DNA from: Amycolatopsis orientalis DSM 43388
GTDB taxonomy: Bacteria; Actinomycetota; Actinomycetes; Mycobacteriales; Pseudonocardiaceae
Direction: 5' to 3'
Length of the DNA: 64,000 nucleotides
Assembly (NCBI RefSeq): GCF_000411975.1
Contig: NZ_ASXG01000039.1
Span: 1-64,000 of the forward strand
Part shown: positions 9,559-19,215 of the stretch, one piece after another
Numbering within the stretch: the first letter of the stretch is position 1
Layout of the letters: each line of letters opens with the position of its first letter
Notes under the pieces: generated by a model
What the model was told of the DNA's origin: nothing
Databases searched by the model: none
What the model saw: the letters and a program-made list of their open reading frames with translations, nothing else
Translations under genes and position numbers: made by a program

Positions 9559-10359
9559 TCAGGACGAGCGGACGGCGGTCACCGCGGCGGTCGCGTAACG
9601 CGTCGTCAGGTGGCCGCCGCGCGCGTCGATCGCCGCGCCGACCTCGGCGAGGATCTGGTCGCGTTGTTCCGGCGTCGCCACGGTGACACCGCCCTGGGTG
9701 GCGAGCAGGTCCAGCCATTCGTCGCGGCGGTAGTCCTGCGCCCATTCGTAGCGCCAGTTCTCCGCTTCGCCGAACGCGCCGGTGCCGGCTAGGCCGGCCG
9801 TGGCTTTGTCGAGCATCGGCTGGTACGAGTCGGCGCTGGGGCTTTTCAGATAGTTGCCGCTGAACGGCCAGTCCGGCATCGCCCGGCGCAGCGCGTCCGC
9901 CAGTGCGTGCGAGATTTCTTCCGGCGGCATGAACACGTGCCAGAACGCGACGAACCGGCCTCCCGGGCGCAGCACCCGCGCGGCCTTCGCTGCCCCCGCC
10001 GCCGGGTCGACCCAGTGCCACGCCTGCCCGGACACGAGCGCGTCGAACGTCCGCCCGGCCGGATCCCAGTCCTCGAATTTCGCGACCTCAACGGGGAAAT
10101 CGCGCCGGGCGAACTCCGCCATCCGAGCGTCCGGCTCCACGCCGAGCACGATCGCGCCGCGGGCACGGAATTGCCGGCCCTCGATGCCGGTTCCGCAGCC
10201 GACGTCGAGCACGTCCTTCCCGGGGCTGGCCTCGAGGACGGCGGTCACCAGTTCGTCCGGGTAACGGGGGCGGGCCCGGTCGTATCGCTCGGGATCGACG
10301 CCGAACGACTCCGCCATGGTCCGGTGCTGATGCGGTTCGGGACGGGGTAAAGTGGGCAT
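9559..10359 (-). CDS. class I SAM-dependent methyltransferase
   Basis: A 266-residue methyltransferase of the UbiE/COQ5-like type. Motif I is VLDVGCGTG, with the acidic motif II GVEPDARM and the post-motif RVLRPGGRFVAFWH. An N-terminal segment AESFGVDPERYDRARPRYPD is usual for the actinobacterial members. The ATG at 10359 has TATGGT 6 bases upstream on its strand, suggesting leaderless expression from inside the tandem operators shared with the divergent TetR gene; the ATG at 10317 is an alternative. Substrate unknown. Repression by the neighbour TetR is inferred from the operators. Confidence 0.88.
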   Translation of the reverse strand: MPTLPRPEPHQHRTMAESFGVDPERYDRARPRYPDELVTAVLEASPGKDVLDVGCGTGIEGRQFRARGAIVLGVEPDARMAEFARRDFPVEVAKFEDWDPAGRTFDALVSGQAWHWVDPAAGAAKAARVLRPGGRFVAFWHVFMPPEEISHALADALRRAMPDWPFSGNYLKSPSADSYQPMLDKATAGLAGTGAFGEAENWRYEWAQDYRRDEWLDLLATQGGVTVATPEQRDQILAEVGAAIDARGGHLTTRYATAAVTAVRSS

Positions 10360-10390
10360 GCGCCCACCATAGTGGGCAAGCGCCCACTAT
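10351..10390. promoter_or_regulatory. two tandem palindromic operators between methyltransferase and TetR
   Basis: Two 20-bp units in direct tandem (10351-10370 and 10371-10390) match at 18 of 20 positions. Each is itself palindromic: GTGGGC-ATGC-GCCCAC in the first, and CATAGTGGGC with a perfect 10-bp inverted match (10368-10377 and 10382-10391) in the second. They cover the methyltransferase start codon and its -10, and end just before the TetR ribosome binding site. This is a typical layout for an autoregulated TetR repressor. Confidence 0.75.
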
Positions 10391-10410
10391 GGCTAGGAAG
10401 GACCGTCGAA

Positions 10411-10995
10411 GTGCCCACCGGGATCCATCTCCGCGACGTGCGCGCTCAGCTTTTCGACGCCGCGGAACGGGTTTTGCTGCGCGAAGGCCCGAGCGGTCTC
10501 ACCAGCCGCGCCGTCACCACCGAGGCGGATTGCGCGAAGGGCGTGCTGCACCGGCATTTCGAGGATTTCGACGCGTTTCTCGCCGCACTGGTGCTCGACC
10601 GGATCCACCGCCTCGAAGCCCGAGCGGACGATCTGCAGGCGGGAACCGGCGACGTAGTCGAGACGGTGGCCGAGCTGCTCACCGAAGTCTTCTCGTCGGT
10701 CGCGGTGTCGATCGTCGCCCTGATCACCTTCCGCGACGAACTGCGGCATCGGCTCCGCGCCGCCCGGCCCGGTCCGGGGATCCCGCTGGCAACGGACGCG
10801 GCGAACCTGCTCGCGGATTACCTTGCCGCGGAACAAAAACTCGGTCGGCTCACTCCGGACGCCGACGTGTATACCCTGGCACCGACGCTCATCGGGGCCG
10901 GTCACCTGCTCTTCGCCGATCGGACCGGGGAGCCGCCCAGCGAGGAAGCGGTCCGGCAGATGGCGGCCACCGTCCTCGCCGGAGCCCTCCGCTGA
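10411..10995 (+). CDS. TetR-family repressor
   Basis: A 194-residue TetR protein with the helix-turn-helix SRAVTTEADCAKGVLHRHF near residues 32-50 and a helical ligand-binding domain. The GTG at 10411 is chosen over an upstream in-frame GTG (10372) because AGGAAGGA (10394-10401) lies 9 bases before it and because the earlier start falls inside the operator. It diverges from the methyltransferase and should control both genes through the tandem palindromes. It meets the next gene tail to tail with one base between. Confidence 0.88.
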   Translation: MPTGIHLRDVRAQLFDAAERVLLREGPSGLTSRAVTTEADCAKGVLHRHFEDFDAFLAALVLDRIHRLEARADDLQAGTGDVVETVAELLTEVFSSVAVSIVALITFRDELRHRLRAARPGPGIPLATDAANLLADYLAAEQKLGRLTPDADVYTLAPTLIGAGHLLFADRTGEPPSEEAVRQMAATVLAGALR

Positions 10996-10996
10996 T

Positions 10997-11554
10997 TCAC
11001 CCGATGCCTGTCGCGACCGCGGCCACCGACAGCGCCAGTGCACCCAGCGCGCCCACCACTCCGCAGCGCGTCAACGCGCGTCGGTCCGCGCAGCGGCGGA
11101 GGTACTCCGCGACCGCCCCGGCGAAGGCCAGCCCACCAGCGATAAACCACGGTCCCCAGAGGTAGAGGTACCAGTTGACTAGCTCAGCTGGTGCAACGGC
11201 TCCGGCCTTGACCAGGACACCCTGCACGACGAACAGCCCGCCGTGCCAGGTCAGCAGGATCGCCGCGGCACTGCCGCAGAACACCATTGTCCGGCCGAGC
11301 CGTCGACCGCGCGGCCGCGTCAGACCAACGCCGATCACCGCGCCGAAAGCCTTCAGCAGCCCGGTGCCCACCAAGACGGCGACGAACCACGGCACCCGGT
11401 CCTGCGCCAGTTCGACCAGCGACGGTGACACCGTCGATTGCGCGCCGAAGGTGCAGCCGGTCGCCCACCCGAAGCTGGGGATCGCGAACAGCACTCCCCA
11501 GACCGCAGCGGCGTAACCCGGCCATTTGCTCAGCTCCGTTTGCTTCGACGACAT
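10997..11554 (-). CDS. four-helix membrane protein, DUF3995-like
   Basis: The 185-residue product has four or five hydrophobic segments (about residues 12-30, 53-78, 90-112, 125-147 and 165-183). A LYLWGPWFIAGGLAF motif before the last part resembles actinobacterial DUF3995 integral membrane proteins, but I am not certain of the family. Function unknown. It is convergent with the TetR gene and stands alone. Confidence 0.7.
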   Translation of the reverse strand: MSSKQTELSKWPGYAAAVWGVLFAIPSFGWATGCTFGAQSTVSPSLVELAQDRVPWFVAVLVGTGLLKAFGAVIGVGLTRPRGRRLGRTMVFCGSAAAILLTWHGGLFVVQGVLVKAGAVAPAELVNWYLYLWGPWFIAGGLAFAGAVAEYLRRCADRRALTRCGVVGALGALALSVAAVATGIG

Positions 11555-11665
11555 GCGTCAAGCGTCGCCGGAACCGCGGCGGAACGGATCGAGCGCGAGG
11601 GGGATGCGCCTCCCCCGGGAGAGCTAGGCGCCGGTGCCGGAGAGGCCCGGCACCGACACCTCCGT

Positions 11666-12748
<1,083 letters not shown>

Positions 12749-12760
12749 CTGCCTTCTCCC

Positions 12761-13636
12761 TTACTTCACCGCGCCCATGGACAGCCCGCGCACCAGGTGG
12801 TTCTGCGCGATCCAGCCCACGATCATCACCGGCAGCGAGGCCAGCAGAGCGGCGGCGGACAGCTGAGCCCAGTACAGGCCCTCGCTGGTGATGAAGCCGA
12901 CCAGGAACACCGGCACCGTGCCGGCCCGGGCGGCGGTGAGGTTGACCGCGTAGAAGAACTCCGTCCAGGAGAAGATCACGCAGATCAACGCGGTCGCGGC
13001 GATCCCGGGAGCGACCACCGGCATGACGATCTTGCGCAGCAGCGTCGGCAGGTTCGCCCCGTCGATCCGCGCCGCCTCGATCATCTCGCCGGGCACTTCC
13101 AGGAAGAACGACCGCATCATCCAGATCGCCAGCGGCAGGTTCATCGCGGTGTAGAGGATGATCAGCGCCCACACCGTGTCCAGCAGATTCGTGTTCTGCG
13201 AGATCACGTACAGCGGGATGATCGCGGCCACGATCGGCAGCATCTTGGTCGACAGGAAGAAGCCCAGCGCGTTCTTCGTGCCCTTGACCGGGGCCAGCGA
13301 CAGCGCGTACGCGGCCGGAATTCCCAGCACCAGCACGAGCAGCGTCGAAATCACCGTGACGAACGCCGAATTTCCCAGGTACGGCAGGAAACCGCTGTTG
13401 AGGACGTTCGAGATCTGGTCGAACGTCGGGCTGAAGAACAGCTTCGGCGGATCGGTGTAGGCGTCGTTCTCCTGCTTGAACGCGGTGAGAATCATCCACA
13501 GCAGCGGGAAAACGAACAGGATCGCGATGGCCCAGGTGGCGACGGTCAGCGTGCCCGGCCCGTAGCGGCGTTTGGTCCTGCGCCGCGGCGGCGCGGTGTC
13601 GGCGGCGGGCGAGGCGGTGGCGGTTGCGGTGCTCAC
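12761..13636 (-). CDS. carbohydrate ABC transporter permease (MalG type)
   Basis: A 291-residue inner-membrane permease with six membrane segments and the cytoplasmic EAA loop EAARIDGANLPTLLRKIVMPVV that docks on the ATPase. The GTG at 13636 is chosen because GGAGGAG lies 6 bases upstream and because its GTGA overlaps the stop of the partner permease by 4 bases. The C-terminus LVRGLSMGAVK is typical of MalG-like subunits. Confidence 0.94.
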   Translation of the reverse strand: MSTATATASPAADTAPPRRRTKRRYGPGTLTVATWAIAILFVFPLLWMILTAFKQENDAYTDPPKLFFSPTFDQISNVLNSGFLPYLGNSAFVTVISTLLVLVLGIPAAYALSLAPVKGTKNALGFFLSTKMLPIVAAIIPLYVISQNTNLLDTVWALIILYTAMNLPLAIWMMRSFFLEVPGEMIEAARIDGANLPTLLRKIVMPVVAPGIAATALICVIFSWTEFFYAVNLTAARAGTVPVFLVGFITSEGLYWAQLSAAALLASLPVMIVGWIAQNHLVRGLSMGAVK

Positions 13637-14565
13637 TTGACTCCTCCGTCCACGGAGAACGCGCGGAACATCAGCCGCAGCGCGAACGTCGCGACGATCA
13701 TCGTCAGGATGACCACCACCACGCCCATCGCGGACGACTGCCCGATGTCGAAGCCCTCGAACGCGCGCTGGTAGATGTAGAACGGCAGGTTCGTGCTGGC
13801 CGTGCCCGGACCGCCTTGCGTCATCAGGAAAATCGCGTCGAAGCTGTTCACGATGTAGATCGCGCCGAGCAGCGTGGCCAGCTGCAGGAACCGCGACAGG
13901 TGCGGCAGCGTGATCGACACGAAGGTGCGCCAGCGGCTCGCGCCGTCCACCGACGCCGCCTCCAGCACCTCCTTCGACTGGCTCTGCAGCCCGGCGAGGA
14001 TCAGCAGCGTCATGAACGGCGTCCACTGCCAGACGATCTGCGCCATCACCGCGGCCAGCGGGAATTGCGACAGCCAGTCCGTGTCGGTGCCGAACACGAA
14101 GTGCAGAAGACCGTACGTCGGGTCGAACATCGTCGTCTTCCACAGCAGCGCGCCGGCCGCGGGAAGGATGAGGAACGGCGTGATCAGCAGCGTCCGGACG
14201 AAACCGCGGCCGAGGAACTTGCGGTCGAGCAGCACCGCGAGCCCGAGCCCGAGCAGCAGCGAGAGGAACACGCAGACCACGGTGAGCACGACGGTGTTCA
14301 GCAGTGCGCCGAGGAACGTCGTGTCGGTGAAAACGTCGACGTAGTTGCGGAATCCGACGAAATGCCGAGACCCCGGGCGCACCAGGTTCCACGACTGGAA
14401 CGAGTAGAACACGGTGAGCAGGAAGGGAATCTGCGTCACGGCGATCACGAAGATCAACGCGGGCAGCAGCGGCATCCGCCGTTTCCCGGCCGAGCCGGTC
14501 ACCTTCTTCGCAGCGGACTTCGCGGTCGCCGGCGCGGTTCCGGCGGGGACGGAGAGGGTGCTCAT
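13633..14565 (-). CDS. carbohydrate ABC transporter permease (MalF type)
   Basis: A 310-residue permease with six membrane helices, forming a heterodimer with the downstream MalG-type subunit. The EAA motif is EAASVDGASRWRTFVSITLP. The periplasmic PTYGL and TQGGP motifs are characteristic of sugar and polyol permeases. It overlaps the binding-protein gene by 4 bases upstream and the second permease by 4 bases downstream, so the whole transporter should be made as one coupled unit. Confidence 0.94.
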   Translation of the reverse strand: MSTLSVPAGTAPATAKSAAKKVTGSAGKRRMPLLPALIFVIAVTQIPFLLTVFYSFQSWNLVRPGSRHFVGFRNYVDVFTDTTFLGALLNTVVLTVVCVFLSLLLGLGLAVLLDRKFLGRGFVRTLLITPFLILPAAGALLWKTTMFDPTYGLLHFVFGTDTDWLSQFPLAAVMAQIVWQWTPFMTLLILAGLQSQSKEVLEAASVDGASRWRTFVSITLPHLSRFLQLATLLGAIYIVNSFDAIFLMTQGGPGTASTNLPFYIYQRAFEGFDIGQSSAMGVVVVILTMIVATFALRLMFRAFSVDGGVK

Positions 14566-15902
14566 CGCTGCACCTCCTGATACGACTTTCCGACGGATTC
14601 CGCGTATTTCTGCGATTGCGCGAGCGCGTCGGCGACGGAGGTCTGGCCGGCGATCGCGGCGGACAGCTGCTGGCTCACCCGCGTGCCGAGGTCCTGGAAC
14701 TCCGGGATCCCGACGAACTGGATGCCCGGGTACGGCACCGGGTTCACCATCGTCTTCTGCTGGTTGGCCGCCGCGATCCCGTCCAGCGTCGGCTGGGCGT
14801 AGGCCTTCGCGGCTTCCTTGTACTGCGGGATCTCATAGGTCGACTTGCGCGTGCCCGGCGGCACCCGGTTCCACCCGTAGGTCTCGCCGACCTTCTTCGC
14901 GTACTCCTTGTCCGTCATCCACGCCATGAACTTCCAGGCGTCGTCCTTGTTCTTGCCGACCTTCGGAATGCCCAGCGCCCAGGTGTAGAGCCAGCCGCTC
15001 GCCTGGGTCTTCTCCACCGGCGCGGCGACGTAGCCGTTCTTGCCGACGACGTGGCTGGTCTTCGGGTCTTCCGTGGTGCCGGTCATCGAGGTGGCGTCGT
15101 ACCACATCGCGGCGTTGCCCTGGGCGTACTTCGTGCCGCATTCGGTGAACCCGGCACTGGAAGCGCCGACTTCGCCGTGTTCGCGCAGCAGGTTCACGTA
15201 GAAGTTCGCCGCCTGGGTGAACTCCGGGCTGGTGAGCTTCGCGTTCCAGCCCTGGTCGAACCATTGTGCGCCGAACGTGTTCGCGACCGTGGTGAACGGC
15301 GCGAGGCTTTCGCCCCAGCCCGGCTTGCCGCGCAGGCAGATCCCGGAGACGCCGGCCTGCTTGTCGTCGAGTTTCGCGGCGAAGTCGGCGATCTGCTGCC
15401 ACGTCGGGTGCGCCGGCATGGTCAGGCCGGCCTTCTGGAACAGGTCCTTGCGATAGACCACAAAGGACGATTCGCCGTAGAACGGCACCGCGTACATCTG
15501 GTTCTGATACGACAGCGACTGCCGGATGCTCGGGATGAAGTCGGCCTCGTCGTAGCCCGGCGTCGCCTTCATGTGCGGTTCGAGGTTCTCCAGCCAGCCG
15601 TTGGCCGCCCATTGCGGAGCCTCGTAATTGCTGATCATCACCACGTCGAACTCGCCGCCCTGGGTGGCGGTGGACGCGGTGATCTTCGCCCTGGCCTCGT
15701 TTTCCGGCAGGGAAACGAACTTGAGCTTGATCCCGGGGTTGGCCTGCTCGAACTCGCCCTCGAGCGAGATGGCGTCCTTCATCTGCGGATTGGACACGAT
15801 CGCGACGACCAGTGTCCGCCCGCCGGTGCCGAGCGCCCCGGCTCCGGCGCATCCCGTCACCAACAACGCTGTCGCGGCAAGGAGGCACAGGAGTTTACGC
15901 AC
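14562..15902 (-). CDS. extracellular sugar/polyol-binding lipoprotein
   Basis: A substrate-binding lipoprotein (446 residues) of the ABC importer. The N-terminus is a lipoprotein signal with lipobox LVTGC and Cys18, so it is anchored outside the membrane. The fold matches solute-binding family 1 (EFEQANPGIKLKF, GIPKVGKNKDDAWKFMAWM). The GTG at 15902 is preferred over GTGs 6 and 9 bases earlier because GGAGGT sits 8 bases before it; its first 8 bases (GTGCGTAA) overlap the stop of the alcohol dehydrogenase gene. Linkage to that dehydrogenase suggests a polyol such as sorbitol, mannitol or arabitol as ligand, by inference. Confidence 0.93.
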   Translation of the reverse strand: MRKLLCLLAATALLVTGCAGAGALGTGGRTLVVAIVSNPQMKDAISLEGEFEQANPGIKLKFVSLPENEARAKITASTATQGGEFDVVMISNYEAPQWAANGWLENLEPHMKATPGYDEADFIPSIRQSLSYQNQMYAVPFYGESSFVVYRKDLFQKAGLTMPAHPTWQQIADFAAKLDDKQAGVSGICLRGKPGWGESLAPFTTVANTFGAQWFDQGWNAKLTSPEFTQAANFYVNLLREHGEVGASSAGFTECGTKYAQGNAAMWYDATSMTGTTEDPKTSHVVGKNGYVAAPVEKTQASGWLYTWALGIPKVGKNKDDAWKFMAWMTDKEYAKKVGETYGWNRVPPGTRKSTYEIPQYKEAAKAYAQPTLDGIAAANQQKTMVNPVPYPGIQFVGIPEFQDLGTRVSQQLSAAIAGQTSVADALAQSQKYAESVGKSYQEVQR

Positions 15903-16902
15903 CGCCACCACCTCCGGGCAGCACCTGGATCTTGAGGCCGGACCCGCTGCGCATCTTCGCCAGCGCCTCGGGGTACTGCTCGAGCGGAAGGGTGTCGGTG
16001 ATCAGCGCTTCGGTGTCGAGGTACCCGTTCGCGACGAGGTCGAGTGCGTTGCCGTAGCTGTTCAGCACGGCCATCGAACCGACGATGGTGATCTCGTCGT
16101 TGTAGATGCGGAACGGCGAAAGCGCGACGCGGGCTTCGGCCGGGGCCACGCCGAACACGAGCAACCGGCCACCGCGGTGCAGCGCGTTGAAGGCCGCTTC
16201 GATGGCGGGTGCCGCGCCAGTACAGTCCACCGCGGCGTCGAACCGCTCATCGTCCAATTCGGACACATCGGCGGCGACCGCGGCCGCGCCGAGGTCGGTC
16301 GCCCGAGGCAGCCGGGCGGCGTTGCGGTCGACCATCGTCACGTGCGCACCCGCCCGGATCAGCAGCTGCTGCATGATCAGGCCCATCGTGCCCGCGCCGA
16401 CCACGAGGAAGCGTTCGCCCGCCTCCACGCCGATCCGGCGCACGCCGTGCACCGCGCACGAAACGGGTTCGACCAGCGCGCCCTGTTCCCAGGTCATCGA
16501 GTCGGGCATCTGGTAGCAGGTGTCCGCGGGCACCGCGACGTACTCGGCGAACGCGCCGTTGACCGTGTCGCCGGTGGCGTTCCAGTTCGCGCACAGGTTG
16601 CCGTGCCCGGACCGGCACGGCGTGCAGTATCCGCAGTAGATCGACGGGTCGACCGCGACCCGGTCGCCGACCTTCCACTCGGCGGGCACGTCCGCGCCGA
16701 GTTCGACGATCTCCCCGGAGAACTCGTGGCCGGGAACGATGGGATACGGGGTCGGCGGGAAATGCCCGTCGGCGATGTGCAGGTCCGTGCCGCAGATCCC
16801 GCAGGCACCCACCTTCACGACGACCTGGCGCTCCCCGGGCTTCGGATCGGGAACCTCGCCGACCCGGATCTCCCCGGGCCGGTCCACGATCGCGGCGCGC
16901 AT
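15895..16902 (-). CDS. zinc-dependent polyol/alcohol dehydrogenase
   Basis: A 335-residue medium-chain dehydrogenase, probably oxidising an imported polyol to a ketose with NAD. The catalytic zinc ligands are visible in CGICGTDLH (Cys) and GHEFSGEI (His-Glu). Structural zinc Cys residues lie in CGYCTPCRSGHGNLC, and the Rossmann motif is VVGAGTMGL. The ATG follows AAGGTGA. It is the first gene of the operon and overlaps the binding-protein gene by 8 bases. The SorC-type sites lie just upstream, so the operon should be derepressed by the phosphorylated or free polyol. Confidence 0.92.
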   Translation of the reverse strand: MRAAIVDRPGEIRVGEVPDPKPGERQVVVKVGACGICGTDLHIADGHFPPTPYPIVPGHEFSGEIVELGADVPAEWKVGDRVAVDPSIYCGYCTPCRSGHGNLCANWNATGDTVNGAFAEYVAVPADTCYQMPDSMTWEQGALVEPVSCAVHGVRRIGVEAGERFLVVGAGTMGLIMQQLLIRAGAHVTMVDRNAARLPRATDLGAAAVAADVSELDDERFDAAVDCTGAAPAIEAAFNALHRGGRLLVFGVAPAEARVALSPFRIYNDEITIVGSMAVLNSYGNALDLVANGYLDTEALITDTLPLEQYPEALAKMRSGSGLKIQVLPGGGGGA

Positions 16903-16921
16903 GCGTCATCACCTTCCAAGG

Positions 16922-17040
16922 TGCTCATTTGAGCGATATTGACTTATGCCGTAGGTAACATGCGTAGGCATTAGAGGCCCCAACCTGCGGATCCGTCAAC
17001 CAGCAGAGCTCATTTTTGCGCTATCCTGCTCATGTGAGCA
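16922..17040. promoter_or_regulatory. three SorC-type operator candidates and leaderless promoter
   Basis: The divergent region holds TGCTCA-TT-TGAGCG (16922-16935), a related AGCTCATTTTTGCG (17007-17020, 11 of 14 matching) and the palindrome TGCTCA-TG-TGAGCA (17027-17040). The last overlaps the regulator start codon. TATCCT (17022-17027) ends 6 bases before that GTG, so the regulator mRNA is probably leaderless and the operator sits on its start point. Confidence 0.55.
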
Positions 17041-18017
17041 GGAAAAAGGGGCCACTACCGCTGACCGAGACTCTGCTGCTGGCCACCATGGCCAGGCGGT
17101 TCTACGTGCAGGGCGCCTCGAAACTCGAGATCGCCGACGAGTTCGGCATGAGCCGGTTCAAGGTCGCGCGGATGCTGGACACCGCGCTCGAGTCCGGGTT
17201 GGTCCGGATCGAGTTCGACCTGCCGGCGCCGATCGACGTGCACCTGTCCGACGACATCCGCCGCGCCTACCGGCTGGACCGCGTGCTCGTGCTCGAACGA
17301 GCATCGGAAAAGGAGCCGAGGGAGGTCGTCCGCAAACGGGTCGGCGCGCTGGCCGCCCGGCTGCTGGAGGAGATCGCCACCCCGGACGACGTCATCGGGC
17401 TGGCCTGGGCGCGGTCGGTCAACGCGATGACCGAGGCCATCCGGACCCTGCCGCGCTGCCCGATCGTGCAGTTGTGCGGGGTGCAGGCCGGGATGGACAT
17501 GCGCGGCCGTTCGGTGGAGACGGTCAGCCGCGTGACGTCGGTGTCCGGCGGCGATTCGTACCCGATTTTCGGCCCGCTCGTCCTGCCCGACCGGCGGACC
17601 ACCGAGATCCTGCGGCACCAGCCGGGCATCGCGGAAACGTTCGCGCAGTTCGGGAAACTCACCAAGGCTGTGGTCAGCATCGGTTCGTGGGAAGCCGGGG
17701 AGTCCACTGTGTACGACGCGCTGGACGAGGCCGAACGCGCCGCCATCGCGGCCCGGGGCGCGACCGCCGAGGTCGCCGCGCGGCTGTTCGACGCGGACGG
17801 CAACTCGCTCGGGACCGGGCTGGCGCACCACGTGCTGGCGATCAGCCACGAGGAGCTGATGGCGGTCCCCGAGGTGATCGCGATCGGCTACAGCCGGCCG
17901 AAAGCCGAGGCCGTGGACGCGGTGCTGCGCTCCGGACTGGTGTCGACGCTGGTCACCGACGCCGCGGCGGCCGTTCCGCTGCTGGAACTGGCGCGGGCCA
18001 GGCCGTTGCCCTCGTGA
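17034..18017 (+). CDS. SorC/DeoR-type sugar-binding transcriptional regulator
   Basis: A 327-residue regulator. The N-terminal helix-turn-helix is SKLEIADEFGMSRFKVARML (about residues 30-50), and the long C-terminal domain is of the SorC sugar-phosphate isomerase-like fold (GLAWARSVNAM, GTGLAHHVLAISHEEL). It should repress the divergent polyol transporter operon until a sugar or polyol derivative binds. GTG at 17034 is chosen because a -10-like TATCCT lies 6 bases upstream; an in-frame TTG at 17016 would fall inside an operator copy. Its 3' end overlaps the antisense HxlR gene by 130 bases. Confidence 0.9.
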   Translation: MSRKKGPLPLTETLLLATMARRFYVQGASKLEIADEFGMSRFKVARMLDTALESGLVRIEFDLPAPIDVHLSDDIRRAYRLDRVLVLERASEKEPREVVRKRVGALAARLLEEIATPDDVIGLAWARSVNAMTEAIRTLPRCPIVQLCGVQAGMDMRGRSVETVSRVTSVSGGDSYPIFGPLVLPDRRTTEILRHQPGIAETFAQFGKLTKAVVSIGSWEAGESTVYDALDEAERAAIAARGATAEVAARLFDADGNSLGTGLAHHVLAISHEELMAVPEVIAIGYSRPKAEAVDAVLRSGLVSTLVTDAAAAVPLLELARARPLPS

Positions 18018-18325
18018 GCGAGCTGCGCCTCGAGCACCTGATCGCCGTACTCGGCGGCCCAGCGTCCGAAGCCCTCGATCGGCCCGAGGAAACTCACCCC
18101 TAGCTCGGTCAGCCGATAGGCCCGGTCCGCACGCTCGACGAGGCCGTCGCGCTCCAGCTTGCGCAGCGCTTCGGTGAGCACCTTCGCGCTGATTCCGCCG
18201 ATGCGCGTGCGCAGTTCGCCGTGCCGCAGCGGGCCGTTCTTCAACGCCCACAGCACGACCGGATGCCAGGTGTTCGCCACCAGGTCGAACGCGAGCCGGG
18301 TGCGGCAGTCGGCGATGAAGTCCAT
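17888..18325 (-). CDS. HxlR-family winged-helix regulator with antisense-overlapping tail
   Basis: A 145-residue HxlR-type protein. The conserved part (residues 1-105) has the winged helix GELRTRIGGISAKVLTEALRKLERDGLV and the LTELGVSFLGPIEGFGRWA continuation, the usual full length. The last 40 residues are Ser/Ala/Thr-rich low complexity and are simply the antisense reading of the 3' end of the SorC regulator gene. A lost stop codon is the likely cause. It is divergent from an NADP-dependent oxidoreductase, the usual target of such regulators. Confidence 0.83.
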   Translation of the reverse strand: MDFIADCRTRLAFDLVANTWHPVVLWALKNGPLRHGELRTRIGGISAKVLTEALRKLERDGLVERADRAYRLTELGVSFLGPIEGFGRWAAEYGDQVLEAQLAHEGNGLARASSSSGTAAAASVTSVDTSPERSTASTASAFGRL

Positions 18326-18398
18326 GGTTACCTTTCGGTTCCTGCCGGGGTCCATAACGTCGCTTCCGTACAACCACGCGACGACAGGAGACCTTCCC

Positions 18399-18980
18399 AT
18401 GCGCATCGCTCTTTTCGGCACCGGCGGCATGGCCTCCGCGCTCGGCGGCCAATGGACCCGGCACGAGCTGACCGTGTCCGGCCGCTCCCCCGCTCGCGCG
18501 GCCGCGTTGGCCGCCGAACTGGGTGCCGAGGTTCTGGACTGGGCCGACGCCGCCGCCCGAGCGGACGTCATCCTGCTGGCCGTCCCCACCACCGCGCTCG
18601 AAGCCCTGCTCACCCCGCTCGACCTGACCGGCAAGGTCCTGATCGACTGCACCAACACCCCCGGCGCGACCGGCGAACCCGTGGCCGCCCGGATCGCCGA
18701 ATACGCTCCCGGCGCGTTGGCGGTGAAGGCGTTCAACCTCGCCCACGTGGACGTCTGGCGAATGACCCCGCCGCTGTTCGAGGGCCGCCCGCTCGGCGTC
18801 CCGCTGTGCGGTGCCCCAGAGGCCGTCGCGGTGGCAACCGAGCTGGTCCGGGATGTCGGCTGCACGCCCCTGCCCGCTGGCGGCTTGGACCGAGCCGCCC
18901 TGCTGGAAGCCGCGGCCGGGCTGGCGATCGGCCTGTGGTTCGACGGGCTGGACGCGCGATCCATGCTGATGAGCGCCTGA
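18399..18980 (+). CDS. F420/NADP-dependent oxidoreductase-like protein
   Basis: A 193-residue dinucleotide-binding protein of the NADPH-dependent F420 reductase-like superfamily. The N-terminus MRIALFGTGGMASALG is a Rossmann GxGxxG motif, followed by SGRSPARAAAL, the NADP phosphate-binding segment. The ILLAVPTTAL and TNTPGATGEPVA segments are also typical. The ATG at 18399 has ACAGGAG 9 bases upstream. It is divergent from an HxlR regulator with 73 bases between; HxlR proteins commonly respond to redox or electrophile stress, which would suit a reductase. Substrate unknown. Confidence 0.85.
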   Translation: MRIALFGTGGMASALGGQWTRHELTVSGRSPARAAALAAELGAEVLDWADAAARADVILLAVPTTALEALLTPLDLTGKVLIDCTNTPGATGEPVAARIAEYAPGALAVKAFNLAHVDVWRMTPPLFEGRPLGVPLCGAPEAVAVATELVRDVGCTPLPAGGLDRAALLEAAAGLAIGLWFDGLDARSMLMSA

Positions 18981-19190
18981 ATCGACATCTGCGCAAGCGT
19001 TTCTCGCGCGCCCTGCTTGGTCGGTCTAAAGTGGATTGACGACTCGCCGGACTCCCCGCCGACCCTGATCGGCCGGGCCGGCCTCAGGGTCGAATTGGGT
19101 GGTTCACCGGATGCCCGGGTCGCCGAATGGCCGCGAAACTGGCCCGGTGACTCGGGTTTCCCCGCGATGGCGGCAGACACTGGTGTGACT

Positions 19191-19215
19191 CCACGTAATT
19201 TCTTCAGTTGCGTGG
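19191..19215 (+). promoter_or_regulatory. hairpin abutting a start codon without ribosome binding site
   Basis: CCACGTAA (19191-19198) can pair with TTGCGTGG (19208-19215) with one G-T type mismatch and a 9-base loop. The right arm ends exactly at the ATG (19216), and no Shine-Dalgarno is visible. It may limit translation of the membrane protein gene. Confidence 0.35.
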
